A stretch of DNA of 64,000 nt, from assembly GCA_022822545.1 (NCBI GenBank), contig JAJEBE010000032.1:62001-126000 (forward strand), written 5' to 3'. Made by a program: the position numbers and the translations under genes. The stretch's first letter is position 1; every line of letters begins with the position of its first letter. Shown one piece after another: positions 1 to 8,838 of the stretch. The notes below the pieces were generated by a model, which was given only the letters and a program-made list of their open reading frames with translations, was not told where the DNA came from and did no database searches. Source of the DNA: Anaerolineae bacterium. Its GTDB lineage: Bacteria; Chloroflexota; Anaerolineae; Aggregatilineales; Phototrophicaceae.

Positions 1-2
1 AG

Positions 3-113
3 CAGTATTTGTTGAATCTGGAGCGGGAGGCTTTCTTGAGCTTGATTATGGAGACGAAGACGCAAGAGCGGATCATGCACATGCTGCAGACGAACAAACC
101 GCTGCGGAATTAG
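3..113 (+). CDS. 3-hydroxyacyl-CoA dehydrogenase/enoyl-CoA hydratase C-terminus (5' truncated by window edge)
   Basis: Frame 3 reads [36 protein letters not shown] (TAG 111-113), resembling FadN/FadB-type C-termini; thiolase downstream on the same strand supports it. Not in the ORF track because it lacks a start in the window. Confidence 0.72.
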   Translation, partial: QYLLNLEREAFLSLIMETKTQERIMHMLQTNKPLRN

Positions 114-120
114 GTGGTCA
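113..120 (+). repeat. Left arm of 8-bp inverted repeat (GGTGGTCA) flanking the ATPase/DUF4276 pair
   Basis: GGTGGTCA at 113-120, reverse complement TGACCACC at 2036-2043. Confidence 0.5.
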
Positions 121-134
121 GTCAAGCGGAAATC

Positions 135-737
135 CTATAGTTCTACGCCCGCAACCTTAAGTGCGAAACGGCGGAAAGTGTCCACTCTCTTCAATCTATT
201 AAGATCTGGCATGGCTCTTACGATCTGCTCAGCATGAATCCGATCAACATAGCGACGACCTCTGTGCTCTTTGAAGGTATTATTGAGGACAGACTTCGGA
301 TTTGGTATCTGATCCACTTTCCTGCGTCGTTGTATTGTGACCGGATGCGTTGGCCTTGACAACACGGATTCTATCGCTCTTTCATCCGCTAGAAGCCATG
401 CTTCAAGTTCCTGTTGAATACAGACAAGGTAAACTTCCTCGTTTTGCACATTAGCGCCGCGTAGCGAATCGTGTATTGCCTGTCGCTCCTCTTTCAGACA
501 TGGCTTGGATTTCGTGTTTGGCCAGGCTGGGCGTATATCCCAGATAATGACAACCCTGTCGCAGCAGTCTTCAAGCAGTTGAGCCGCTGCGCTCCCACAA
601 CCTGCGATCAGATTCGGCTTGTCGTCTAGCGTCCTAGCCTCGATCTGTATATCGGGATTGATTCGTTTAGCGAGTTGCATACATACTGTCTTGTCGGCAC
701 CGTCCGGTCCGCATTCGAAAATCATGCCGACCTTCAT
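135..737 (-). CDS. DUF4276/TOPRIM-like protein, partner of upstream ATPase
   Basis: 200 aa; FECGPDGADKT, VVIIWDIRP and CIQQELEAWLLAD acidic motifs, C-terminal HAEQIVRAMPDLNRLKRVDTFRRFA; ATGA overlap with the ATPase gene. Confidence 0.6.
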   Translation of the reverse strand: MKVGMIFECGPDGADKTVCMQLAKRINPDIQIEARTLDDKPNLIAGCGSAAAQLLEDCCDRVVIIWDIRPAWPNTKSKPCLKEERQAIHDSLRGANVQNEEVYLVCIQQELEAWLLADERAIESVLSRPTHPVTIQRRRKVDQIPNPKSVLNNTFKEHRGRRYVDRIHAEQIVRAMPDLNRLKRVDTFRRFALKVAGVEL

Positions 738-1981
738 GCGCCATCCTCGCGGCTTAGCACGCCCATAGTGTACAAGCGCCCCGGGCTGAATCGCCGTGAC
801 CAGCCTTCAAGCTCCGCCATGTCGGCCGGGCGTGAGAAAGTCGGTTCACCGTCTACCCGTTCCACAAGCACAATCGAAGATAATGGCAACAGATCCAGCA
901 AGTAAGGAGAATGTGTTGTGACAATCACTTGCGAGCGCCCACTTTCGACCAGATCTTGTATTTCGTCGACGATCAGATGAATCGTTCGCGGGTCAAGTCC
1001 GTTTTCGATTTCTTCGATAACAATCAGCGGCGGTGGCTCAGGATGACGGAAAAGCGCGAGCAAAGCAAGAACGCGCAAAGTACCTGTTGATAAGAGCCAG
1101 CCCATCACTTTGAAATCCTCTTCGGTCATTTCCAAGTGCATGCGCCGACCCAGCACACCAGTAAGAGCGGGCTTCAAGTCGCGCATGTAGGGCAAGACAT
1201 ACTGGACGGCTTCTAGTATGCCGTCGAAGACTCCGGGATAATGTTGAAGGATGTCGTCAAGGTATTCGGCGATGTTGGATCCGTCGCTCTTTAAGCGAAA
1301 GCTTCGACGACTGCGCCTTTGTGAGAGAGGAAACCTCATAGTATATGGATTGAGTGTCAGTAACTGCCAACCAGCAACCCAATCCTTCGCATGATAATTC
1401 AGTGCAAGGTCTCGGATGAATGACCTTCCGCGAGGAATCCGTTCGGGATCAATCATGCCTGGTAAACTAAGCTGCAAAGTGAAACCGCCCTCAATGCGGT
1501 TCCCATGGTTGTCCAATACCTCTCCCTCGCTGTTTCTAATAGCAGTTATCTTGCCACCTAACTTCAAAAACTCTTCAAAAACGAATACCGCGCTACCATC
1601 GAAGTTGGAAGTAACCGATAGTTTGTGAGAAAGTGAGCGGAATGTCTTTTCTATTCGAGAAGAACTAGACGTACTTATATGGTGGTCAACGCGGAATTCT
1701 ATGGGATTGACATGGTATTCCATTCGGTCGTCAGCCCCGTTGTCCAAAGATGGCATAGCTCCGTGTCGAATGTACTCAAATCCGAGCCAATCGTTCATCG
1801 CTTCGTCCAACCCGTCTGTCACGATGCGCTGGTAAGTCTGCAAGCCTTCGACCAAGCTGCTCTTGCCAGACCCGTTGTCCCCAATCAGCACCGTCAGCGG
1901 CGTGAACTTGACGTCACCGCTGTCTTTGATAGCCTTGAAATTCTTCAGCCGAAAGGACTTCAGCGCCAGCTTGTTCGCCAT
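734..1981 (-). CDS. AAA (AAA_21/OLD-like, SMC-type) ATPase without TOPRIM domain
   Basis: Walker A LIGDNGSGKSSL, signature-like LSTGTLR, Walker B LIVIEEIENGLDP, H-loop VTTHSPYLLD. Likely start is MANKLALKSF at 1981; the ORF extension to 2413 is antisense to the thiolase gene. Confidence 0.8.
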   Translation of the reverse strand: MANKLALKSFRLKNFKAIKDSGDVKFTPLTVLIGDNGSGKSSLVEGLQTYQRIVTDGLDEAMNDWLGFEYIRHGAMPSLDNGADDRMEYHVNPIEFRVDHHISTSSSSRIEKTFRSLSHKLSVTSNFDGSAVFVFEEFLKLGGKITAIRNSEGEVLDNHGNRIEGGFTLQLSLPGMIDPERIPRGRSFIRDLALNYHAKDWVAGWQLLTLNPYTMRFPLSQRRSRRSFRLKSDGSNIAEYLDDILQHYPGVFDGILEAVQYVLPYMRDLKPALTGVLGRRMHLEMTEEDFKVMGWLLSTGTLRVLALLALFRHPEPPPLIVIEEIENGLDPRTIHLIVDEIQDLVESGRSQVIVTTHSPYLLDLLPLSSIVLVERVDGEPTFSRPADMAELEGWSRRFSPGRLYTMGVLSREDGA

Positions 1982-2034
1982 CTCAATACTCCATTCCCCG
2001 CTCGCGTCCATAATACCACAGTGGACATAATGCA

Positions 2035-2062
2035 TTGACCACCCGCCCATATTCGCTAAGAT
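2035..2062 (+). promoter_or_regulatory. Candidate sigma70 promoter TTGACC-N16-TAAGAT for the thiolase gene
   Basis: Hexamers at 2035-2040 and 2057-2062, about 30 nt upstream of ATG 2094. Confidence 0.4.
2036..2043 (-). repeat. Right arm of 8-bp inverted repeat (TGACCACC)
   Basis: Perfect inverted match to 113-120; overlaps the TTGACC -35 candidate for the thiolase gene. Confidence 0.5.
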
Positions 2063-2093
2063 ACAGCTACGAAGACCTGAAAGGACTAATCCT

Positions 2094-3278
2094 ATGCGCC
2101 AAGCAGTGATCGTAGCGGCAGCGCGCACGGCCGTGGGCAAGGCGGTCCGCGGCAATACCAAGAACGCGCGTTCGGATGATATGGCGGCGACGGTCATCGC
2201 TGATCTTATCCGCAAGACCGACGGCGCGCTTGACCCGCAAGACATCGACGATGTCATCATGGGCTGCGCCATGCCGGAGGGATCGCAGGGCATGAATTTC
2301 GCTCGCGTCATCGCCTTGCGCGCCGGCTTGCCGGTGGATACGCCGGGGCAGACTGTCAACCGGTTTTGCTCGAGCGGCTTGCAGACGATTGCGCTGGCGG
2401 CCAACAGCATCATCGCCGACCAAGCTGATGTCGTGATCGCCGGGGGCGCCGAGTCGATGTCCTCCGTGCCGATGACCGGGCATCACCTCAGCCCCAACCC
2501 GCACATGGCGGCGCAGGACCCCAATGTCTATATGAGCATGGGACTGACGGCGGAGCGCGTCGTTTCTGAATTCGGAATCAGCCGCGAAGATATGGACGAA
2601 TTTGCCTATAACAGTCATCGCAAGGCTGCCGCCGCCACTGACGCCGGCTACTTCGCCGAGGAGATTGTGCCATTCGAATGGGAGGAGGCGGTGGTCGGCG
2701 AAGACGGGATGCCGGCTGCTGTCCGCAAAGCGCTGGTCCATGACGAGCATTTGCGGCGCGAGACCACCATTGAGGCGCTCGCCGGTCTCAAGCCGGTCTT
2801 CAAGCCAAATGGGTCGGTGACGGCAGGTAATTCCAGCCCCTTGAGCGATGGGGCGGCGGCCGTGATTGTGATGGAGCGGGGGAAAGCGGAGCAACTGGGG
2901 CTAAAGCCGCTGGCGCGCTTCGTCGGCTTTGCTGTGGCCGGCGTCCGCCCGGAGATCATGGGCGTGGGACCTATCAAAGCGGCGCCGAAAGCGCTGGAGC
3001 GCTGCGGCATGTCGTTGGAGGACATCGACATCATTGAATTGAATGAAGCTTTCGCCTCTCAGTCGCTGGCGGTCATGCGCGAGTTGGAGTTGAATCCGGA
3101 GATTGTGAATGTCAATGGCGGCGCCATCGCGTTGGGGCATCCCCTGGGTTGTACCGGCGCCAAGCTGACCGTGCAAATCATCAACGAGATGAGACGCCGC
3201 GACAGCAACTATGGCATGGTGACGATGTGTATCGGCGGCGGGATGGGCGCGGCGGGCATCTTCCAGAACCTTAACTAG
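2094..3278 (+). CDS. fadA: Acetyl-CoA acyltransferase (thiolase)
   Basis: 394 aa; [16 protein letters not shown] active-site region, [35 protein letters not shown] motifs. Confidence 0.93.
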   Translation: MRQAVIVAAARTAVGKAVRGNTKNARSDDMAATVIADLIRKTDGALDPQDIDDVIMGCAMPEGSQGMNFARVIALRAGLPVDTPGQTVNRFCSSGLQTIALAANSIIADQADVVIAGGAESMSSVPMTGHHLSPNPHMAAQDPNVYMSMGLTAERVVSEFGISREDMDEFAYNSHRKAAAATDAGYFAEEIVPFEWEEAVVGEDGMPAAVRKALVHDEHLRRETTIEALAGLKPVFKPNGSVTAGNSSPLSDGAAAVIVMERGKAEQLGLKPLARFVGFAVAGVRPEIMGVGPIKAAPKALERCGMSLEDIDIIELNEAFASQSLAVMRELELNPEIVNVNGGAIALGHPLGCTGAKLTVQIINEMRRRDSNYGMVTMCIGGGMGAAGIFQNLN

Positions 3279-3286
3279 CGGATGCT

Positions 3287-4699
3287 CTAAGGCAACTGGC
3301 TGTCCGCCTGCAGGGGCAACCTGAATTCTACAGTTGTTCCGCGTCCGATGCCCTCGCTCTTGACGGCAATAGCGCCACCGTGCGCCTCAATGATCGCCCG
3401 AGCGATATCCAGTCCCAACCCCCTTCCAGGACTGCGGGATTGCTCCGCCCGGTAGAAGCGATCAAAGATATGCGGCAAATCAGCCGGCTCAATTCCCGCG
3501 CCATCATCTGCGACCGAAATTTCCACGTATTTGTCCTGTTCCAATGTTGCCGCGATAATTACCTGCCCTCCTTCTGAGTGTTGCAGTGCGTTGTGTATGA
3601 TATTCCCAAGAGCTTGACGAACTCGCGCCGGGTCAAGTTGGAATGTTGGCAATTGAGAACCGGAGTTTAGCGATAGGCTAATGCGGCGGGCCTGTGCTTG
3701 TGGTTGCCAACGTTCAACTTCGCTAATCAATAGTTGCCCGAGATCGCATTGTTCAAGGCGGAGTTGCAGCTCGCCGGAGTCGGTTTCAGCCAGCCAATTC
3801 AAGTCGTTGACCAGATTGCGCAGCATAGTCACTTCTTGAATGATGTGTTGCGCCGCCGGCCCGGGCTCTTGCAGGTCATCCAGCAGTCCTTTGGCTTCCA
3901 GTTGAATCACGGTCAAGGGGGTGTTGAGTTCATGGGAGACGTCATTTATCAAGCGTTTGCGCAAGTCACGCTGTCTTTGCAGGGCGGTCGTCATTTGATT
4001 AAACGTGGCGCTCATCTGCCCCAGTTCATCATTCGATGTGATTGGCAGCAAAGTCGCGTCATCGCGCTGGGCTACCGCTTGGGCGGCGCTTATCAAAGCG
4101 GAGATCGGCGCGGTAATCCGTCTCGATAGCGAAGTCGCCAGTAATAAAGCGATGATCAAAATGAACAATCCGCTCGCGATGAAACTGAGGAGCAGTTCAC
4201 GCAGAAAACCGCTCGATTCCGTCTCCAGAAAATTCTGGTTGACATCCAAGTAGACAAAGCCCACAACCTGCCCCGTCTGCAAATCCTGGATCTCCCTACG
4301 CTGGCCAGACAGGACCCGAGCCATCTCGCCGATTTCAAGTTCAGAAAAATTATCGCGGATACTCCGTCCCGCCAGATCAACAATGACAACACGGAGCCTG
4401 TCGATATGAAAACCTTCATCGTCTTCGCCGTTGCTTTCATGCCCTTCCCGATGCTCGGTTTCAGATTCATAAAGGTAGCCCGCAGTCGATAATGCCATAT
4501 CGACAGTGTCCCAGCCTTTAACCGCCGTGTAGGCTCGGCTCAATTGCCGCGCCAGATTGCTCGCTTCTATGCGACCCAATCCGCTCACGAAGGCATCGAG
4601 CTGCCGCTGGATCGTGTAATAACTCGCTGCCCAATTCCATGCGATCGTCAGGACAATAACGATGATCAATACACGCGTGATGCGCCAGCGCAATGACAT
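3287..4699 (-). CDS. Membrane sensor histidine kinase (HAMP, HisKA, HATPase)
   Basis: Two TM segments, HAMP, NDVSHELNTPLTVIQLEAK, NIIHNALQHSEGG, GRGLGLDIARAIIEAHGG. Confidence 0.93.
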   Translation of the reverse strand: MSLRWRITRVLIIVIVLTIAWNWAASYYTIQRQLDAFVSGLGRIEASNLARQLSRAYTAVKGWDTVDMALSTAGYLYESETEHREGHESNGEDDEGFHIDRLRVVIVDLAGRSIRDNFSELEIGEMARVLSGQRREIQDLQTGQVVGFVYLDVNQNFLETESSGFLRELLLSFIASGLFILIIALLLATSLSRRITAPISALISAAQAVAQRDDATLLPITSNDELGQMSATFNQMTTALQRQRDLRKRLINDVSHELNTPLTVIQLEAKGLLDDLQEPGPAAQHIIQEVTMLRNLVNDLNWLAETDSGELQLRLEQCDLGQLLISEVERWQPQAQARRISLSLNSGSQLPTFQLDPARVRQALGNIIHNALQHSEGGQVIIAATLEQDKYVEISVADDGAGIEPADLPHIFDRFYRAEQSRSPGRGLGLDIARAIIEAHGGAIAVKSEGIGRGTTVEFRLPLQADSQLP

Positions 4700-4701
4700 T
4701 G

Positions 4702-5388
4702 TCAGTCCTCTACGATAAATCGGTAGCCCGCGCCGTAAACGGTCTGAATCGGCTGATGGCCCCCGCTTGCCAGTTGTTTGCGCAAGCGAAGGATGTGATT
4801 GTCTACGGCCCGGTCAAAGCCATCATAGTCGTTGTCGAACGCCAGTGTGATGAGTTGGTCCCGTGTGAGCAGTTGATTGGGATGACGCATGAAAGCAGCC
4901 AGCAGGGCAAACTGCGTCTGGCTCAAGGCGATCGGTCGCTCGTCGATCGTCACGCTCTGAGTCGTCAAATTCAGGCTGATTTTCCCGCCGGTCAGGACTT
5001 GCTGGACTTCGCTATGAACACGGCGCAGCACAGCCTTGGCCCGGGCGACCACTTCATCAGGATTAAAGGGTTTGACGATATAGTCATCCGCGCCAGTGTC
5101 CAGCCCCTTGATACGATCAGTATGCGTTTCTTTCGCTGTCAGCATGATGATCGGAACATCAGACTCGCGGCGCAAGATATTGCAAACTTCAATGCCGTCA
5201 CGGCGCGGAAGCATTAAATCCAGCAGGATTAATTCGGGCGACAGTCTGCGAGCAGCGGAAAGCCCGGCCTCGCCATCATAAGCGATCTCGGCGCTGAAGC
5301 CGGCTCGTTCGAAATATACCTTTATCCAGTTGGCGATACGTCTGTCGTCTTCAATGATCAGAACGGTTTGGCTCATGACACCTCTCAA
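4702..5388 (-). CDS. OmpR/PhoB-family response regulator
   Basis: LILLDLMLPRRDG phosphoacceptor, GADDYIVKPF, winged-helix C-terminus; adjacent to the kinase. Confidence 0.95.
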   Translation of the reverse strand: MRGVMSQTVLIIEDDRRIANWIKVYFERAGFSAEIAYDGEAGLSAARRLSPELILLDLMLPRRDGIEVCNILRRESDVPIIMLTAKETHTDRIKGLDTGADDYIVKPFNPDEVVARAKAVLRRVHSEVQQVLTGGKISLNLTTQSVTIDERPIALSQTQFALLAAFMRHPNQLLTRDQLITLAFDNDYDGFDRAVDNHILRLRKQLASGGHQPIQTVYGAGYRFIVED

Positions 5389-5449
5389 AAGGGAGAACTC
5401 AGGCGCGCTGTCACTATTTTACAACGCGCCCGAGTATCGGACTTATTTG

Positions 5450-5478
5450 GGAACTGCTTCTACCTTGAAGCAGTCCCC
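5450..5478 (-). terminator. Strong hairpin just 3' of the repeat-protein gene (possible terminator or 3' stabiliser, no T tract)
   Basis: GGG-A-ACTGCTTC TACCTT GAAGCAGT-CCC. Confidence 0.4.
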
Positions 5479-5497
5479 GCTGTTAGGGCTTGGCCGA

Positions 5498-6955
5498 TCA
5501 GCCGCTGCCGCCCTCACTTCCGCGGCCATGTTCGCCGCTGCTTTCACGTCCGCCGTGCTCGCCGGCGCCTTCGCTGCCGCCGCGTCCGCCATGCTCGCCG
5601 CTGTTTTCACCGCTGCCGCTGCCTTCGCCCATGCCGAATTCCGCATGGGGCGCCCAGGTATCAAAGGCTTGGCTTGTGGCTGGGATGGTGACTGACAACT
5701 GGTAGCCGGGCGGCACATCAGTCGGGGTCGTTGGTCCCAGTTCTACGCCATTGGACAGGTGGATCTCCACCCGCGCCCGCGTCAGCGTAGCGTTGCTCAT
5801 GTTGACGACCTTGCCGATGAAGCGATTGTTGGTCTCATCGTAGCGCATGACCAGGCGCGCGCCATTGCGGGTGACATCGTAGATTTGATTCAGCGCCAGG
5901 GCATTGGCGCCGCTGCCTTCGGTCGCATCGCCGCTGCTGCTTTCAAGTCCTTCGCCGCCGCGTCCGCCGTGCTCGCCAGCGCCTTCACCCGAGCCTTCGC
6001 CGGACCCTTCAGTATTCACCGGTCCGGGCCCGCCGCAGTCGAAGACTTCGGGATGAATCTCCCAGGCGTCGAAAGCGACGCCAGCGGCCAGGGGTTCGTC
6101 AGCGACCAGCAACTCGACAGGCATGCGCGCGCCGGGCGCCAGGTCGCCAACCGGCTGCGGTCCCAGTTCCACTACTGTTTGCGCGCCTTGCTTCAGGTTC
6201 AGCTCGATCTGAACAAAGCACAGGGTCGTGTCGCCGGGGTTCTCGACGAAGCCGGTGAATGCGCCGCGGGCCGCATCGTAGGCCATAGACGTTCTGACGC
6301 CGTTGACGATGCCGTCCCAGCTTTCATCCAGGGCCAGGATGGGGCTGGAGGGGTCGCCGCTTTCGCCAGCGCCTTCGCCGCCGCTGCCTTCAAGTCCTTC
6401 GCCGCCGCGTCCGCCGTGTTCGCCGGCGCCTTCGCCGCCGCTGCCTTCGCTCATGCCAACCTCGGCATGGGGCGTCCAGGAATCAAAGGGTTGCGTGCCG
6501 GCATCCAGGACGATAGCCAGGATTTCGCCAGCCGGCAGATCGGTGGGGGTGGTCGGCCCCAGTTCTACGCCGTTGGACAGGTGGATTTCCACCCGCACCC
6601 GCGTCAGCATCGCGCTGGTCGTGTTTTCGACCGTGCCGATGAACTGATTGTTGGCGGCATCGTAGCTCAGGATCAAGCGAGCGCCGTTGCGGGTGACATC
6701 GTAGATTTCGTCCAGGGCCAGGGCATTCGCGCCAGCGCGTTCGGCCGCATCGCCGCCGCTGCCGCTGCTTCCGCTGTGCTCGCCGGCACCTTCGCTGCCG
6801 CTACCGCCTTCGCTGGATTCGGTCCGATGTTCGCCGCCTCCTTCGGACGATCCGGACTCCTGACCCAGCGCTAGTCCGAACATACTATATGCGCTGATTA
6901 TAACGATGATGAGGATCATCGTGATGCTCGCGCTCCACAGCTTGCTCCGCTTCAT
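5498..6955 (-). CDS. Secreted or membrane-anchored protein with three FxLYD-like domains and Gly/Ser/Glu/His linkers
   Basis: N-terminal hydrophobic segment; three repeats (ALDEIYDVTRNGARLILSYDAANNQFIG..., ILALDESWDGIVNGVRTSMAYDAARGAFTG..., ALNQIYDVTRNGARLVMRYDETNNRFIG...) separated by EGSGGEGAGEHGGRGGEG-type linkers. Confidence 0.75.
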   Translation of the reverse strand: MKRSKLWSASITMILIIVIISAYSMFGLALGQESGSSEGGGEHRTESSEGGSGSEGAGEHSGSSGSGGDAAERAGANALALDEIYDVTRNGARLILSYDAANNQFIGTVENTTSAMLTRVRVEIHLSNGVELGPTTPTDLPAGEILAIVLDAGTQPFDSWTPHAEVGMSEGSGGEGAGEHGGRGGEGLEGSGGEGAGESGDPSSPILALDESWDGIVNGVRTSMAYDAARGAFTGFVENPGDTTLCFVQIELNLKQGAQTVVELGPQPVGDLAPGARMPVELLVADEPLAAGVAFDAWEIHPEVFDCGGPGPVNTEGSGEGSGEGAGEHGGRGGEGLESSSGDATEGSGANALALNQIYDVTRNGARLVMRYDETNNRFIGKVVNMSNATLTRARVEIHLSNGVELGPTTPTDVPPGYQLSVTIPATSQAFDTWAPHAEFGMGEGSGSGENSGEHGGRGGSEGAGEHGGRESSGEHGRGSEGGSG

Positions 6956-7166
6956 GTGTACACCTCTTTCTGAACTCTGCTGATTGGCTTTGCTGAGGAT
7001 TTCTCCTCATTACCCGCAGATTAGCGATGAATTGTCGTACAATTATCTCAATTGCAGACCAATTCGATCCGCTTCAGGCGTATCTTATTTTCCTTATCAT
7101 CTACACTGGGAGGCATGACATTTTGACAAGCGTTATCCTGTCTGAGAATGATTCCAGGGGCTGAGG

Positions 7167-7934
7167 ATGTCCGCGTTTTATACGGCAGTGGCGCGCTACT
7201 ATGATGCCGAGAACAGCGACAAGACTGACGATCTCGCCATGTACAGCAGGCTGGCGGCGGAGGCAACGGGAGGCATCCTTGATGTTGGCTGCGGCACGGG
7301 GCGGGTGTTAATTCATCTGGCGCAAGGGGGACACAGGACGCATGGCATCGAAAAGGACCGCGCGATGCTGGACCGGTTGGAACTCAAACTGAATTTGCTG
7401 CCAGAGCTTCGCGAGCATATTACCTACGTGTATGGCGACGTCCTGACCCATCGATGGTCCTGCAATTTCGGTTTGATTCTGCTGACCTACAACGCATTGA
7501 TGCACTTCCATGAACTGGAAGAGCAGATCACGCTGCTGCGGAATCTGCGGGGCTGCCTCGCTGCTAATGGTCTTCTGGTAATCGACTTGCCAAACGCCGG
7601 CCTCGCTTTTGCCTCGGAGGACAGCGATGGGCTAAACCTTGAGCGCAGCTTCCTCGAACCTGATACGGGCCACTTGATCATGTTGCAGTCGGTCAACTAT
7701 ATTGACCGCGCGGAGCAGATCTTGAGCGTGGAATGGATATACGATGAGGTAGATGGCGATGGCGCGGTCAAGCGTCTAATTGCGCCGCATCGACTGCGCT
7801 ATTTCTTCCTGCCGGAATTGCGGCTGCTGCTGGAGCGTTGCGGTTTCGCCCTGCGAACGGCGCAAGGCGACGCAGATGGCGGCCCTTATAATGCCGAGAG
7901 CGAGCGTATGATCGTATATGCGGTCGGCATTTGA
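7167..7934 (+). CDS. Class I SAM-dependent methyltransferase
   Basis: GGILDVGCGTGRVLIHLAQGG motif I, LILLTYNALMHF, LLVIDLPN. Confidence 0.88.
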   Translation: MSAFYTAVARYYDAENSDKTDDLAMYSRLAAEATGGILDVGCGTGRVLIHLAQGGHRTHGIEKDRAMLDRLELKLNLLPELREHITYVYGDVLTHRWSCNFGLILLTYNALMHFHELEEQITLLRNLRGCLAANGLLVIDLPNAGLAFASEDSDGLNLERSFLEPDTGHLIMLQSVNYIDRAEQILSVEWIYDEVDGDGAVKRLIAPHRLRYFFLPELRLLLERCGFALRTAQGDADGGPYNAESERMIVYAVGI

Positions 7935-7944
7935 CTTGCGAAGT

Positions 7945-8811
7945 ATGCGCAGCGCCCGGCGAAAATTTGCACATCCGCGGCGACATCTCTTTGGCGCCAT
8001 GCTTTGCGTGATGCTTCTGGCCGGCTGTCGCATGCCTGCGGAGGCCGAGGCCACCGCAACGCAAGCAGCCACCTTCGCGCCGCGCTTGAACCTGACACCG
8101 ACGATCGCGATAATCAGTTCGGATGAACTCTACGGCGAGGACAGCCGCGCCATCGGCGAAACCAGTCCGCGCCTGGCATCGCTGCCAGCGGGCGCCGTCT
8201 TGCCGCCTGGGCGCGTCGGCGATTCGAAGCGTGCGGTGACAGTATTGCTGAATGCCGCGACCTCGATTGGCGGCGAGCTTTACCAGGCGGATGAGCTGCG
8301 ACAGCCTGGCGTTCTGCTCCTCAGCGAGGACTTGAGCGCCTGGAGCAATTTTCCTCAGAGATTATCGCAAGCCGGTTATGTTGCGCTTGTCTTGCAGACC
8401 GATGCGACGACGCAAGCGCGGCAGGTCGAAACGATGTTGCAATCGTTGATCGCCTTGCCGAGCGTCGATGCCGGCGTGATCGGCGTCGTCGGCGCGGGCC
8501 GGGCGGCCGACTTGGCATTGTTGGGTTGCGCCGTGAATTCTCTCTGCGATGCGCTGGCGTTGCTCAGCCCGCTTTCACGCGACACGCTGCTGAACATTTT
8601 GCCGTCATACGGGGCGCGGCCGCTTTGGCTGGCCGCCGCCAACAATGACGCGGAAGCCCAGAACACGGCCGCGGCCTTGGCAGAGGCAGCGCAAGGCCAG
8701 ACGAGAACCGTACTTGTTGCCGAGGGACGGGGCGCGGATATGCTGCGGCTACAGCCCGCGCTACAGGATGAATTGCTCGTCTGGCTGCAAAGCCAGTTGG
8801 TTTCACGATAA
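7945..8811 (+). CDS. Lipoprotein with degenerate alpha/beta-hydrolase-like fold
   Basis: CVMLLAGCRMPAE lipobox; IGVVGAGRAADLALLGC nucleophile-elbow-like segment. Upstream ATG at 7918 also possible. Confidence 0.55.
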   Translation: MRSARRKFAHPRRHLFGAMLCVMLLAGCRMPAEAEATATQAATFAPRLNLTPTIAIISSDELYGEDSRAIGETSPRLASLPAGAVLPPGRVGDSKRAVTVLLNAATSIGGELYQADELRQPGVLLLSEDLSAWSNFPQRLSQAGYVALVLQTDATTQARQVETMLQSLIALPSVDAGVIGVVGAGRAADLALLGCAVNSLCDALALLSPLSRDTLLNILPSYGARPLWLAAANNDAEAQNTAAALAEAAQGQTRTVLVAEGRGADMLRLQPALQDELLVWLQSQLVSR

Positions 8812-8838
8812 GCCGAGGATAGACCGTAGAGGCTGATT

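Noticed and set aside
1982-2413. N-terminal extension of the minus-strand ATPase ORF
   Set aside because: Runs antisense into the thiolase gene and lacks family similarity; the MANKLALKSF start at 1981 fits the family.
5368-6874. Long plus-strand ORFs (5330..5695, 5368..5691, 5759..6874, 6303..6647)
   Set aside because: Antisense to the repeat-protein gene; low-complexity complements of its Gly/Glu codons, no recognisable family.
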